A DNA stretch of 63,974 nucleotides from Acidimicrobiia bacterium. GTDB taxonomy: Bacteria; Actinomycetota; Acidimicrobiia; Spongiisociales; ZC4RG35. Made by a program: the position numbers and the translations under genes. The notes under the pieces were generated by a model that saw only the letters and a program-made list of their open reading frames with translations, did no database searches and had not been told where the DNA came from. Positions 43,773 through 53,531 of this stretch are shown one piece after another. The stretch is from NCBI GenBank assembly GCA_025928935.1, contig JAICNB010000009.1, positions 1 through 63,974 on the forward strand, read 5' to 3'. The number at the start of each line of letters is the position of its first letter. The stretch's first letter is position 1.

Positions 43773-45440
43773 ATGACGACCAAGATCAGATCTCAGGAGG
43801 TGACCGAGGGAGCGGCCAAGGCGGGGGCGAGGGCGATGCTCCGCGCGGTCGGCCTGACGGAAGCGGACTTCGACCGGGCTCAGGTCGGGGTGGTGTCCGC
43901 GGGGAACGAGGTGACTCCGTGCAACCTCACGGGGCCCGAGCTATCCCGGCATGCCAAGACCGGGGTGGCCTCGGCCGGGGGAGTCGGCCTTGTCTTCTCG
44001 ACCATTGCGGTCTCAGACGGGATCTCGATGGGCCACGAGGGGATGCGCGCCTCCCTCGTCTCGCGCGAGGTGATCGCGGACTCGGTGGAGTTGGTCATGC
44101 ACGCCGAGCGGTTCGACGCGTTGGTCGCCATCGCCGGGTGCGACAAGTCGCTACCGGGGATGCTTATGGCTGCGGCCCGGCTCGATCTCCCTGCCGTGTT
44201 CCTCTACGGGGGCTCGAGTCTCCCCGGGCACTACGCCGGGCGTGACATCTCCATCGTCGACGTCTTCGAGGGGATCGGAGCGGAGTCTGAGGGCCGGATA
44301 ACGATCGACGAGCTCCTCGCCATCGAGCGGGCCGCCTGTCCCGGAGCTGGTTCATGTGCCGGGATGTTCACCGCCAACACCATGGCATCGGTCGGAGAGG
44401 CGATTGGCATGTCACTCCCGGGATCGGCCTCGGTTCCGGCAGTCGATCCGCGGCTCAACGACTACGCCGAGAGATCGGGTGAGGCGGTGATGAAGCTGCT
44501 CGAGGACGGCGTGCGCCCCAGGGACATAATGACCCGACCGGCCTTCGAGAACGCCATCACGACCGTGATGGCCCTCGGTGGTTCGACCAATGCCGTGCTC
44601 CATCTCCTCGCCATCGCCCATGAGGCAGGTGTGGACCTCGAGCTGGAGGATTTCGACCGGATCTCACGACGCACCCCGCACCTGGGTGATCTCAAGCCAT
44701 TCGGCAGGTACCACATGGTGGATCTGGACCGGGTGGGTGGTGTGCCCATCGTCCTCAAGGCCCTCCTGGACGAAGGGCTGATTCACGGGGACACGATGAC
44801 GGTCACCGGCCACACGATGGCCGAGAACCTGGCCGCCACCGCATTCCGGACCGACCAGGACGTGATCGCCTCGCCGAGCTCGCCGTTGGCGACCGAGGGG
44901 GGGATCGCCGTCCTCAGAGGCAACCTCGCTCCTGGCGGCGCGGTGGTGAAGGTGGCCGGCATAGACCTCGATGTCTTCGAAGGGCCGGCCCGGGTTTTCG
45001 ACGGAGAACAGGGCGCCCTCCAGGCCCTCTTCGACCATGGCATCCACCCCGGCGACGTCGTCCTCATCCGGACCGAAGGTCCCAAGGGAGGCCCCGGGAT
45101 GCGCGAGATGCTCCAGATCACCGCCGCCATCAAGGGAGCCGGGTTGGGCAAGGATGTCCTTCTCGTCACCGATGGGCGATTCTCGGGCGGGACCACCGGG
45201 TTGTGCATCGGGCACGTTGCTCCCGAATCGGAGGCAGGAGGGCCGCTGGCCCTGGTCGAGGAGAATGACCGGATCAGGGTCGATGTCGCCTCACGAAGCC
45301 TCGACGTCGTGGTGAGCGACGAAGTGCTGGCCGATCGTGCCTCCAGATGGTCACCCCACCCCGCCAGGTACGAAACCGGCGCCCTGGCCAAATACGCCCG
45401 TCTGGTCGGGTCGGCCGAGACCGGGGCTGTGACCGGTTGA
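43773..45440 (+). CDS. ilvD: Dihydroxy-acid dehydratase
   Basis: Fe-S dehydratase of 555 residues completing the keto-acid steps of Val/Ile synthesis. Conserved cysteine blocks [19 protein letters not shown] and [27 protein letters not shown] and the C-terminal [19 protein letters not shown] 43773. Cluster type (2Fe-2S or 4Fe-4S) not determinable here. Confidence 0.96.
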   Translation: MTTKIRSQEVTEGAAKAGARAMLRAVGLTEADFDRAQVGVVSAGNEVTPCNLTGPELSRHAKTGVASAGGVGLVFSTIAVSDGISMGHEGMRASLVSREVIADSVELVMHAERFDALVAIAGCDKSLPGMLMAAARLDLPAVFLYGGSSLPGHYAGRDISIVDVFEGIGAESEGRITIDELLAIERAACPGAGSCAGMFTANTMASVGEAIGMSLPGSASVPAVDPRLNDYAERSGEAVMKLLEDGVRPRDIMTRPAFENAITTVMALGGSTNAVLHLLAIAHEAGVDLELEDFDRISRRTPHLGDLKPFGRYHMVDLDRVGGVPIVLKALLDEGLIHGDTMTVTGHTMAENLAATAFRTDQDVIASPSSPLATEGGIAVLRGNLAPGGAVVKVAGIDLDVFEGPARVFDGEQGALQALFDHGIHPGDVVLIRTEGPKGGPGMREMLQITAAIKGAGLGKDVLLVTDGRFSGGTTGLCIGHVAPESEAGGPLALVEENDRIRVDVASRSLDVVVSDEVLADRASRWSPHPARYETGALAKYARLVGSAETGAVTG

Positions 45441-45465
45441 CCTCCCCGCCAGAAGGGTCAGGAAC

Positions 45466-45471
45466 TAGCTT
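45466..45471 (+). promoter_or_regulatory. Leaderless -10 of the RDD gene
   Basis: TAGCTT, seven bases before GTG 45479. Confidence 0.45.
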
Positions 45472-45478
45472 CTCCGGG

Positions 45479-46459
45479 GTGAGCGCCGACCCGATGCCAC
45501 AGGAGAAAGAACGCAGAGGGCTGTTCAGACGCGCGGCCAGGGGAGCCACCAGTGTCGCCCTGGAAGTGGTCGATCCTGACCTGGTGCTCGACCACGTCGA
45601 TGTCAACGCCCTCATCGAGAGGGTGGACGTCAATCAGTTGCTGGACCGAATCGACGTCGAACGTCTCATCAGCCGGATCGACATCGACGAACTGCTCAAA
45701 CGCGCCGACATTGATGCATTGATGGAGCGGGTCGACGTCAAGGCCCTGGTCGACCGGGCCGGCATCCCAGAGATCGTGGCCGAGAGCACCAGCCATCTCA
45801 CCGGCTCTGCCCTCGACATGTTTCGCAAGCCGATCGTCGGAATCGACGAGATCACCTATCGCGGTCTGAACCGGCTGATCGGCCGTGACCCCCGCGCCTT
45901 CCCGTCCGGCCCGGGCGCCCTCGTCAACTGGGTAGATGAGCACACTCAGGACACCGGGGTGCGAACCGGGCGCTACGCGGGGCCGGTGACCAGGTTGATC
46001 GCCTTCGTGCTCGACAGCCTGATCGTCACGACGAGCTTCACTTTGATCGTTGCCGGCATCACCTACCTGGTCGAGCTGGTCAGCAGTCGGGAGGTGAGCG
46101 CCGACGGGCCCGGGTTCTGGTACGTCCTCGGCTTCGTCCTGTGGGCATTCCTCTACCTCTGGCTTTCGATCGCCATCTTCGGCAAGACACTGGGGAAGAC
46201 CATCATGGGTGTGCGCGTGGTGGGGAGCGACGGGTCGGTGGCTCTTCATGGGCGTCAGGCGCTTTTGCGCGCCATCACCTATCCCCTGAGCTTCGTGATC
46301 GTCGGCATCGGCTTGCTCGGCATCGTCTTCGGCCGGGAGCGGAGGGCCTGGCACGACCACTTGGCCCGCACTGCGGTCGTGTACGACTGGGGAAGCCGGG
46401 AGGCCCGTCTCTCGACCCCGCTCGCGGCCTGGTTGGAGCGGAAGGGTGTGGATGACTGA
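45479..46459 (+). CDS. RDD-family membrane protein with N-terminal 9-residue repeats
   Basis: 326 residues from GTG 45479, chosen by the TAGCTT element seven bases upstream. Residues about 40-93 are six tandem 9-residue repeats of the form (V/I/A)D(V/I)xxL(I/L/M/V)xR. The C-terminal part is an RDD domain (RLIAFVLDSLIV, FGKTLGKTIMGVRVVG, AWHDHLARTAVV) with three or four membrane helices. RDD proteins have been linked to transport or envelope functions, but the role here is unknown. Converges on the FAD oxidoreductase gene. Confidence 0.82.
   Translation: MSADPMPQEKERRGLFRRAARGATSVALEVVDPDLVLDHVDVNALIERVDVNQLLDRIDVERLISRIDIDELLKRADIDALMERVDVKALVDRAGIPEIVAESTSHLTGSALDMFRKPIVGIDEITYRGLNRLIGRDPRAFPSGPGALVNWVDEHTQDTGVRTGRYAGPVTRLIAFVLDSLIVTTSFTLIVAGITYLVELVSSREVSADGPGFWYVLGFVLWAFLYLWLSIAIFGKTLGKTIMGVRVVGSDGSVALHGRQALLRAITYPLSFVIVGIGLLGIVFGRERRAWHDHLARTAVVYDWGSREARLSTPLAAWLERKGVDD
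45596..45757 (+). repeat. Six 27-bp coding repeats (9-residue units) in the RDD gene
   Basis: Units VDVNALIER, VDVNQLLDR, IDVERLISR, IDIDELLKR, ADIDALMER, VDVKALVDR. Protein-level periodicity is exact while DNA has diverged, suggesting selection on the peptide pattern rather than recent slippage. Confidence 0.9.
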
Positions 46460-46460
46460 T

Positions 46461-47558
46461 CTAACGGAAGCGTGCCGGGGCATACCGCCCGGCATCGACT
46501 CCGGCGGCGCCGAGTTGTGGCGGGGGAGGGGTGCCGGTCACCAATGCCGCCACGAGCGCCCCCGCCGCCGGTGAGGTCTGGATGCCGGTGCCGCCCTGAC
46601 CCACCAACCAGAAGAAGCCTCGAGTGCCAGGCTCCTCACCGAGCACCATCTCCCGGTCAGGGGCGAAGGTCCTCAACCCGGTCCACTGCGATCTCACCGT
46701 GCGGATACCGAGCGTGGTGGCCTCGTTGATCCGTTCGATGGCCAGGGCGATGTCGGCCATCTCGGGCCGGGGGTCGGTGGGGAGCGAAGGCGTCTCCTCG
46801 GCCAGAGAGCACAGGATCTGGGCCCCGTCGGGCCGGAAATAGAACCGCTCCTCCACGTCGACCACGAAGGGCCATGCCGAGTAGTCGTCATCGCCGGGCA
46901 CCATGAAGGCGGTGCGGCGCATCGGCTGAAGGCCGATCGGATCGATGCCGGCCATCTCTGCGACCACGTCGCCCCAGGCACCGGAGGCATTGACCACTGC
47001 ACCGCAGTCGACGTGGCCACCGGGTATCGCCACCCTCCATCCGTCGTTTCGCCGTATCAGCCCCGTCACGGGTGCAGATGTACGGAGGTCGGCCCTATGG
47101 GAACGGGCGATCCGCACGAACGCCTGGTGGAGCCCGGCGACATCGATATCGAGGGCGCGTGGCTCGTACAGTCCGCCTGCCACCCAACCCGGTCTGATCC
47201 CGGGGACCAGCCGAATCACCTCGGACGCGTCGATGAGGGTGGAGCCGGTGTCGGCGGCCTTCTCTTCGAGCAGACGGGTGCGGGTCCGGTCTGCCACCCA
47301 GAGCAGGCCGCGGTCGGATAGCAGTGGGGCATCGGCGGAGCCGGCGGGAGGCGCCTCCAGGAACGCTTTGCTGGCGACACCCAGCGGCCGCGTCCCCTGT
47401 CCGCCGTAGTTGGCCACGTACATCGCCGCAGAACGCCCGGTGGTGTGGAAGGCGAGGGTGCGCTCCGTCTCGAGGAGGGTCACCGAGCCGTGCGGGGCGA
47501 GGTGGGCCGCTGCGGAGACGCCGGCAATGCCACCACCGATCACAACGAAGTCGGTCAC
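46461..47558 (-). CDS. DAO-family FAD-dependent oxidoreductase
   Basis: 365 residues from GTG 47558. Rossmann FAD site VVIGGGIAGVSAAAHLA, RSAAMYVANYGG, and the C-terminal FWLVGQGGTGIQTSPAAG that closes the FAD pocket. Similar to glycine oxidase/D-amino-acid dehydrogenase-type enzymes. Fourteen bases upstream ends the MDR gene, so the two may be cotranscribed. Substrate unknown, probably an amine or amino acid. Confidence 0.85.
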   Translation of the reverse strand: MTDFVVIGGGIAGVSAAAHLAPHGSVTLLETERTLAFHTTGRSAAMYVANYGGQGTRPLGVASKAFLEAPPAGSADAPLLSDRGLLWVADRTRTRLLEEKAADTGSTLIDASEVIRLVPGIRPGWVAGGLYEPRALDIDVAGLHQAFVRIARSHRADLRTSAPVTGLIRRNDGWRVAIPGGHVDCGAVVNASGAWGDVVAEMAGIDPIGLQPMRRTAFMVPGDDDYSAWPFVVDVEERFYFRPDGAQILCSLAEETPSLPTDPRPEMADIALAIERINEATTLGIRTVRSQWTGLRTFAPDREMVLGEEPGTRGFFWLVGQGGTGIQTSPAAGALVAALVTGTPPPPQLGAAGVDAGRYAPARFR

Positions 47559-47571
47559 GACAAACCGGGGC

Positions 47572-48543
47572 TCAGGGGGTGACCACCACCCGGCCGATCA
47601 CCTTGCGCTCGGCCACCCAACGCATGGCTTCGAGGGCATCCGAAAGCGGGTAGGTCTTCTGCACCAGGGGGCGAAGTGTCCCGTCGACCACCCACTCCAT
47701 GATCCGCCGGTTGTTCTCGGCGCTCTTCTCCGGCTCCTCCAGGTTGAACCTGCCCCAGAACACACCGATGACGGAGTTCCCCTTGACCAGGTTCAGGTTC
47801 AGGGGGATCGCCGGGATCACACCGGAGGCAAAACCGACGACGAGGAGCCGCCCGTTCCAGTTGGTCGAGCGAAGGGCCAGTTCGGATGCCTCACCACCAA
47901 CCGGGTCATACACCACATCCACTCCTCCGCCTCTTGTTGCGGCGGCAATGCCGTCCCGGAGCGGCATCTGGTCATACCGGATGACCGAATCGGCGCCGGC
48001 TGTGCGCACCGCATCGGCCTTCTCGGCAGAGGAGACGGCTGCCACCACGGTCGCCCCCAGGGCCTTTCCGATCTGTACCGCCGAGATGCCCACGCCCCCG
48101 CCCGCCCCCAGCACGAGCAAGGTTTCCCCTTCCGCCAGGCCGGCCCTGTCGACCAGGGCGTGATAGGAGGTTCCGTAGGCGACCGGGATCGCCGCACCCT
48201 CGTCGAATCCGATCGTCTCGGGCAGCGGCATGATCGCTCCGGGATAGGCGATGGCCCGTTCGGCCAGGGCACCCATGCCGATGAAGCCGCAGACCCGGTC
48301 ACCCGGGGTGAACCCTTCGATCCCGTTTGCGGTTTCGACCACGCCGGCGAATTCGTTGCCCGGCACGAATGGAAGCTCGGGTTTCACCTGGTACTGGCCG
48401 GCGACAACGAGCAAGTCGGCGAAGTTCACCGCGGCCGCCTCGACCCGGACCAGTGCGGTGCCATGCAATGGCTCCGGATCGGGCATCTCGCCCACCCTGA
48501 GCGCCTGCCACCCGTCATACCTGTCACAGATCAGGGCGCGCAT
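47572..48543 (-). CDS. Quinone oxidoreductase-like MDR protein
   Basis: Zinc-independent medium-chain reductase, 323 residues. GroES-like N-terminus (PGNEFAGVVE, PGDRVCGF), NADPH site VLGAGGGVGISAVQIGKALGATVV and VVYDPVGGE. No catalytic zinc Cys/His set of alcohol dehydrogenases. Divergent from aat; AGCCTA at 48552 (TAGGCT on the minus strand) is a possible -10 nine bases before ATG. Confidence 0.88.
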   Translation of the reverse strand: MRALICDRYDGWQALRVGEMPDPEPLHGTALVRVEAAAVNFADLLVVAGQYQVKPELPFVPGNEFAGVVETANGIEGFTPGDRVCGFIGMGALAERAIAYPGAIMPLPETIGFDEGAAIPVAYGTSYHALVDRAGLAEGETLLVLGAGGGVGISAVQIGKALGATVVAAVSSAEKADAVRTAGADSVIRYDQMPLRDGIAAATRGGGVDVVYDPVGGEASELALRSTNWNGRLLVVGFASGVIPAIPLNLNLVKGNSVIGVFWGRFNLEEPEKSAENNRRIMEWVVDGTLRPLVQKTYPLSDALEAMRWVAERKVIGRVVVTP

Positions 48544-48582
48544 CGTCGGGCCAGCCTACGGACATCGATCGCCACGCTCTGA

Positions 48583-48588
48583 CACAAT
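48583..48588 (+). promoter_or_regulatory. Leaderless -10 of aat
   Basis: CACAAT, six bases before GTG 48595. Confidence 0.45.
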
Positions 48589-48594
48589 CGTGGA

Positions 48595-49272
48595 GTGCCG
48601 ATTGAGCCGATGCCCTCCAGGTTCGACTTGCCCTACCCGGGCCGGGACGACGGCGACGTGGTGGGGGTGGGGGCTGATCTGGAGCCAGGCACCCTCCTCC
48701 AGGCGTATCGGAAGGGCCTGTTCCCTATGGGCCTGCCGGACGGTCACCTCGGCTGGTGGTCACCGGTGGACCGGGCGATCCTGCCTCTGAGGGGGCTGCA
48801 CATCAGCAGATCACTCCGCCAATCGACCCGCCGCTTCCAGGTTTCGGTCGATGCCGATTTCGAGGGGGTGATCCGCGGCTGTGCCGACTCGAGACGTCGT
48901 GACCCGTGGATCACAGAAGAGTTCGTCGACGCCTACACCCAGCTCCACCGGCTCGGGTGGGCTCACTCGGTTGAGGTCTGGGACAACGAGGGCGGGTTGG
49001 CCGGTGGCCTCTACGGAGTCTCCATCGGTGGCCTCTTCGCAGGGGAGTCGATGTTCCATGAGGCCAGGGATGCCTCGAAGGTGGCTCTCGTGCACCTCGT
49101 GGTGGTGATGACCAGGGGCGGTGGGCATCTACTCGACGTGCAGTGGCAGACCCCACATCTCGAGTCACTGGGGGCGGTCGTCATCGGCCGGGAGGCGTAT
49201 CTGGAGAGATTGGGCGCGGCTCTCGCCGGGCCGGACGTGTTCGACTCGGCCCACGAGAGCGACAGTGTCTGA
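48595..49272 (+). CDS. aat: Leucyl/phenylalanyl-tRNA-protein transferase
   Basis: N-end-rule aminoacyl transferase, 225 residues. YRKGLFPMG, LGWWSPVDRAILPL, GLYGVSIGGLFAGESMFH and LLDVQWQTPHLESLG are family signatures. It tags proteins bearing N-terminal Arg/Lys for ClpS-ClpAP/ClpCP degradation; whether the partner adaptor is encoded elsewhere is not visible. GTG start set by the upstream CACAAT element. Confidence 0.94.
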   Translation: MPIEPMPSRFDLPYPGRDDGDVVGVGADLEPGTLLQAYRKGLFPMGLPDGHLGWWSPVDRAILPLRGLHISRSLRQSTRRFQVSVDADFEGVIRGCADSRRRDPWITEEFVDAYTQLHRLGWAHSVEVWDNEGGLAGGLYGVSIGGLFAGESMFHEARDASKVALVHLVVVMTRGGGHLLDVQWQTPHLESLGAVVIGREAYLERLGAALAGPDVFDSAHESDSV

Positions 49273-49305
49273 CAGCTAGAGTCGGATCTCATTCCTGGAG
49301 GAGCG

Positions 49306-50160
49306 TTGCGGGCCGTCGTTGCCGGAGTCGATCTGACCGCCATGGGCCGGCGCGTCGCCGAGCGGGCCGGGATGATGGCCGAGTCCGCCGGCAATCGGCT
49401 TCGTCTGGTCCATGTGCTCGAGCCCGTAGGCGAAGCGATGATCGAGCCGTCTCTGGCCAAGCTCATGCGCGAGTATCAGGTGGCAGAGGCGACCAAGCTC
49501 GCCGACTGGGTGACGGAGCGGGCATCGGTCGAGGTCGACCTGGATCTGGTCAAGGGCTCACCGTCCTGGGAGCTGACGGCGGCCGGCAAGACAGCCAGCC
49601 TGGTTGTGGTCGGGTCGTCGTCGATCAATGCCTTCTCGGTGGGTCCCGTGGCGAAACGGGTGGCTCGCAAGTCGACGACCGACACCCTGCTTGTGCGTCG
49701 CCAGCCCCGGGTTCCCTATCGGAAGGTGATAGCCGCGGTCGACTTCTCGGAGCATTCCCGGCTCGCGGTCAACCGCGCCATAGATCTGTTCCCGGGCTCG
49801 GACGTGACGGCGCTCTACTCGATGCCGTCGCGTTTCGATCCGCTACTGGCCGGGGCGGGTCTGTTCACCGAAGAGTTGGAGGCATCCCGCGGTGCCCGGC
49901 TCCGCATGGCCGAGGAGCGCATGGCCGAATTCACGGCGCACTGGAACAGCAGCATCCGCACCCTGGTCGTCGACGGCCCCCCGACGGAGACGATCGACGA
50001 GGTCGTGCGACGGAGGGGCGCTGACCTCGTCATCGTCGCCAGTCGGGGCGCTACCGCCACCCGCATGGTCTTGCTCGGCACCGTCGCCGAGGGCCTGGTC
50101 TCGGAGGCGCCCTGCGACGTTCTAGTCGCCAAGGCCAAGGCTCCCTTCCGGCGCCCCTGA
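49306..50160 (+). CDS. Tandem universal stress protein (UspA x2)
   Basis: 284 residues, two Usp domains (about 1-130 and 140-284). The second keeps the ATP-binding glycine-rich end (VASRGATATRMVLLGTVAEGLV); the first has GSSSINAFSVGPVAKRVA. TTG 49306 follows GGAGGAG at a good distance. Ends four bases before the convergent histidine kinase gene. General stress role inferred from family. Confidence 0.87.
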   Translation: MRAVVAGVDLTAMGRRVAERAGMMAESAGNRLRLVHVLEPVGEAMIEPSLAKLMREYQVAEATKLADWVTERASVEVDLDLVKGSPSWELTAAGKTASLVVVGSSSINAFSVGPVAKRVARKSTTDTLLVRRQPRVPYRKVIAAVDFSEHSRLAVNRAIDLFPGSDVTALYSMPSRFDPLLAGAGLFTEELEASRGARLRMAEERMAEFTAHWNSSIRTLVVDGPPTETIDEVVRRRGADLVIVASRGATATRMVLLGTVAEGLVSEAPCDVLVAKAKAPFRRP

Positions 50161-50164
50161 CCCT

Positions 50165-51514
50165 CTAGTCGATCGGGAACCTGATGGTGAACGTGGTCCC
50201 TGACGGGTCGGATTCGACTGATATATCTGCGCCGGTGCGGTTGACGATGGTGTGGACGGTGTGCAGCCCGAGACCGGTGCCCTGACCCGGGGCTTTGGTC
50301 GTGAAGAAGGGATCGAAGATCCGGCTCACCACCTCCGGATCGATGCCGGGGCCGGTGTCCGAGACCCGCACGACGACGGACTCGTCCTCCCGGGAGGCCT
50401 CGATGGTGAGGGTCCCCGATCCATCCATGGCATCGGCGGCGTTGTCGATGAGGTTGGTCCACACCTGATTCAGATCACGGCCCGAGGCCTCGATTGTGGG
50501 CAGCCCCGGCTCGAGGTCGATGACTGTCTCGATCCCACGCAGCTTGTGTTTGAGGAGTATGAGCGTGTCCCGGATCCCATCGGTCGGATCGATGCGCTGC
50601 ACCGGTCCCTGGTCCAAGTAGGAGTAGTTCTTCACCACGCGGACCAGCTCCGAGATCCTCCCGGCGGCGATTCGCACCTCGCCGATCAGCTGGGAGGCGA
50701 GGACCCTGAGGCCGAGCCACCGGCTGAACTTCGACGCAGTGTCTTCGTCCAGCCCTGTGACCGTCGTCTCCAAGAGGTCTCTATCCCAGCCATCCTCCAC
50801 CAGCGCGGCGGCGAGATCCCAGGCGCCGTCCACCTTGCGTTGCTCGAGCCAGCCTGCGACTTCCTCTTCCAGACCCGACCTGGTCAGAGGGTCGAGCCCG
50901 TCGGGCGTGTCCGGCACGGGGATCGGCCCGTCCATGACGTTGGCGATGCCGGCGAGGTCGATCGTGGCCGCCCCCAGATCGACATAGACCTCCTCGGCCC
51001 GCGCCATGCTCCGGCCCACGGCCGCAGCCGGGTTGTTCAGCTCGTGCATGAGCTGCGCTGCCATCCGGCCCAGGGCGGCCATTCGCTCCTCGTGACGGAG
51101 TGTGTCCTCGATACCCCGCAACCGTGAGGTGACGGTGCGGAACATGCGGCGGACCACTCTCGAGTCCTGGATCAGGTCCTCGAAGGCGTTGGCCGGGATG
51201 CGGATGAGGGTCGCGGGCGTGGCTGTGGTGACGCTGGCCGTGCGGGGGGCGTTGTCGAGAAGGGCGATCTCTCCCACGACCTCGCCCGGGCCGAGCGTGG
51301 CAAGTGTGACTTCGCGGTCGGCTCCTTGTTTGGTCACCCTCAGCTCCCCGGCGACGATGACGAACATGTCCTCCGAGAGGGAGTCCTCTTCGATGATGAC
51401 TTTTTCCGCCTCGACTTCGATTCGCTCCGAATTGCGACACACCTGGTCGAGCAAGGTCTGAGGGAGGTCGGCGAAGTAGGGCAGCCCCCGCAGCACATCC
51501 GCGATGTCGTTCAA
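50165..51514 (-). CDS. Cyclic-nucleotide-binding-domain histidine kinase
   Basis: 449 residues, soluble. N-terminal cNMP-binding domain (about 5-125: GELRVTKQG, LGPGEVVGEIALLDNAPRTASV with the phosphate-binding cassette Glu and Arg), then a HisKA-like helix with QLMHELNNPAAAV (phospho-acceptor His), and a HATPase domain with NLIDNAADAM, VSDTGPGIDPE and APGQGTGLGLHTV. Its ATG overlaps the stop of the response-regulator/flavoprotein gene, making that protein its obvious partner. A class III cyclase at 13.3 kb could supply the ligand (inference). Confidence 0.92.
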   Translation of the reverse strand: MNDIADVLRGLPYFADLPQTLLDQVCRNSERIEVEAEKVIIEEDSLSEDMFVIVAGELRVTKQGADREVTLATLGPGEVVGEIALLDNAPRTASVTTATPATLIRIPANAFEDLIQDSRVVRRMFRTVTSRLRGIEDTLRHEERMAALGRMAAQLMHELNNPAAAVGRSMARAEEVYVDLGAATIDLAGIANVMDGPIPVPDTPDGLDPLTRSGLEEEVAGWLEQRKVDGAWDLAAALVEDGWDRDLLETTVTGLDEDTASKFSRWLGLRVLASQLIGEVRIAAGRISELVRVVKNYSYLDQGPVQRIDPTDGIRDTLILLKHKLRGIETVIDLEPGLPTIEASGRDLNQVWTNLIDNAADAMDGSGTLTIEASREDESVVVRVSDTGPGIDPEVVSRIFDPFFTTKAPGQGTGLGLHTVHTIVNRTGADISVESDPSGTTFTIRFPID

Positions 51515-53166
51515 AGCTCCGCCAGGTGAGTGTGCACGAACCGGATCGCGGTGGCGCCTTCGCCGACCGCTCCGGCTACCCGCTTGATCGAACCGTGCCG
51601 GACGTCCCCTGCGGCGAATATCCCCGGGACGCTGCTCTCGAGAGGCAACGGATCACGTTCCATGCTCCAGCCCTTGAGGGGTCCAAGGTCCTCGCCTGTG
51701 ACGATGAACCCACGATCGTCCAACTGGACCAGCCCCTCGAGCCATTCGGTGTGGGCCGTCTGCCCGATGAAGATGAACAGGGCCCCGGCCGGGACCTTCT
51801 CCTCTTCCTGTGTCTCACGGTCCCGCAGCAGCAAGGTCTCGAGGTGGGTGTCCCCGTCTGCCGAGACGACCTGTGCATGGGGCCGAACGTGGACCGCGGG
51901 GTTGGCCTCGAGATTGTCGATCAGGTACTTCGACATCGTGCTGGTCAAGTCGTCATCCTTGATGAGGATGGTGACCGAGTCGGTGAACCTCGAGAGGAAG
52001 AGCGCAGCCTGGCCGGCAGAGTTCCCACCCCCGACGACGAACATCGGCTGGTCACGGTGATTTGACGCCTCGATGTTCGAAGTCCCGTAGTAGACGCCCG
52101 CTCCAATGAGCGGGTCGAGACCTTCGGCGGTGAGCTTTCGGTAGGAGACGCCCGAGGCGATGATCAGGGCCTTGCAGGTGATGGCAGAGCCATCGTCGAG
52201 ATGAACGATGGTGAATGGGTCGTTTCTCGTCAGCCGACTGACCGTTCCGGGCACCAAGATCTCCGCCCCGAGCCGCTCTGCTTGTGCCGATGCTCGCCGA
52301 GCCAGATCATTTCCACTCAGTCCCTTGGGAAAGCCGAGGTAGTTCTCGATCAGAGAGCTCTGTCCGGCCTGCCCTCCCGGCGCCTCGCTCTCGACGAGCA
52401 GGGTGCTCAGTCCCTCCGATGCACCGTAGACGGCGGCGGCGAGCCCCGCCGGGCCGGCGCCGATGATGACCACGTCGTAGACCTCCGATGTGGCGTGAGT
52501 CTTGAGGCCGACGCGCTCGGCGATTTGAGCGGGCGTCGGGCTGAAGATCGGTGGCCCGTCGCCGAAGAGGACCACGGGCAGGTCGGCCATTTTCGCCCCT
52601 GCCTCCTCGGTCAGTATCCATGCCTGGGGATCGGTCTCGATGTCCATCGAGCGGTAGGGGATCTGGTTGCGGGCGAGGAAGGCCTTGAGCTCATGGGCGG
52701 CACGAGACCATTGCTGCCCGATCACCCTGATGCCATCGAATCTCGGCCGATATGCCGCCATCCAGTCCTCGAGTAGGTCGTCGAGTATCGGGTACAGCTT
52801 CTCCTCGGGTGGATCCCACGGCTTCATGATGTAGTGGTCGAGCCCGACTTCGTTGATCGCCTGGATGGCGGCCTCAGTGTCCGCATAGGCAGTGAGCAAG
52901 GCGCGCTTGGCATTCGGGTGGATCTCGAGAGTCTCGCGGAGGACGTCGATGCCGGTCACCGAAGGCATTCTCTGGTCGACCACTATGAGCGCCACCGGCG
53001 TGCCCTGGAGGGCGAGGGTCTTCAGGGTGTCGATGGCTTCCTGGCCGCCGCCGGCCCAAACGATTCGGTAGTCGTCGGCGTATCGGGCCCGCAGGTCCCG
53101 CTGGACTGCCTGGACCACTTCCGGTTCGTCGTCGACGGCGATTATGACCGGCTTGACCTCGGTCAT
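51511..53166 (-). CDS. Response regulator fused to a thioredoxin-reductase-like flavoprotein
   Basis: 551 residues from ATG 53166, overlapping the UBP gene stop. Receiver domain (about 4-125): IIAVDDEPE, VVDQRMPSVTG (phospho-acceptor Asp), LLTAYAD and MKPWDPPEE. Then a thioredoxin/glutaredoxin-like segment without an obvious CxxC (about 140-215) and a TrxR-type FAD/NADPH module (FAD site VIIGAGPAGLAAAVYGAS, NADPH site FVVGGGNSAGQAALFLS, GIFAAGDVR). At the place where TrxR has CATC there is GTSN, so the redox disulfide is missing. Electron acceptor or signalling output is unknown. Confidence 0.92.
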   Translation of the reverse strand: MTEVKPVIIAVDDEPEVVQAVQRDLRARYADDYRIVWAGGGQEAIDTLKTLALQGTPVALIVVDQRMPSVTGIDVLRETLEIHPNAKRALLTAYADTEAAIQAINEVGLDHYIMKPWDPPEEKLYPILDDLLEDWMAAYRPRFDGIRVIGQQWSRAAHELKAFLARNQIPYRSMDIETDPQAWILTEEAGAKMADLPVVLFGDGPPIFSPTPAQIAERVGLKTHATSEVYDVVIIGAGPAGLAAAVYGASEGLSTLLVESEAPGGQAGQSSLIENYLGFPKGLSGNDLARRASAQAERLGAEILVPGTVSRLTRNDPFTIVHLDDGSAITCKALIIASGVSYRKLTAEGLDPLIGAGVYYGTSNIEASNHRDQPMFVVGGGNSAGQAALFLSRFTDSVTILIKDDDLTSTMSKYLIDNLEANPAVHVRPHAQVVSADGDTHLETLLLRDRETQEEEKVPAGALFIFIGQTAHTEWLEGLVQLDDRGFIVTGEDLGPLKGWSMERDPLPLESSVPGIFAAGDVRHGSIKRVAGAVGEGATAIRFVHTHLAEL

Positions 53167-53423
53167 CTCTCCACGACCATGTCCTCGAAGCAGAACTTCC
53201 ACGTCTCCCCGGGCTCGATCGAGCGGATGATTGGGTGTCCGATGTTCTCCCAATGCTTCCGTGCGTGTCTGTTCTTCGAGGCGTCACAGCAGCCCACTGC
53301 GCCGCAGATCAGGCAGGCTCGGAGATGGACCCATCGATCGCCGAGCTCGACGCACTGCTCACACACGGTGGCAGTGGGCTCCGCCGGCACCAGCCCGACG
53401 AAGTGCTCACAAGGCGCGTTCAC
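53163..53423 (-). CDS. UBP-type zinc finger protein (copy 1)
   Basis: 86 residues, essentially one ZnF-UBP domain. Ligand-type residues in order: C5, H7, C21, C24, C37, C40, C45/C46, H53, H57, H63 (ACLICGAVGCCDASKNRHARKH). ZnF-UBP domains of eukaryotic deubiquitinases bind the C-terminal Gly-Gly of ubiquitin; the bacterial ligand is unknown. Its stop overlaps the response-regulator flavoprotein ATG, so it is translationally coupled to the redox signalling pair. Confidence 0.9.
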   Translation of the reverse strand: MNAPCEHFVGLVPAEPTATVCEQCVELGDRWVHLRACLICGAVGCCDASKNRHARKHWENIGHPIIRSIEPGETWKFCFEDMVVER

Positions 53424-53531
53424 GTCCGTAGGTCACCTCCCACCCCGAAAATAGCGTTCCCGATATCGATATGGCGCGACGAACAGACCCTAGAGGGTGG
53501 GATCGCCGCGAAAGCCAGGGGCCCCAGCCGG

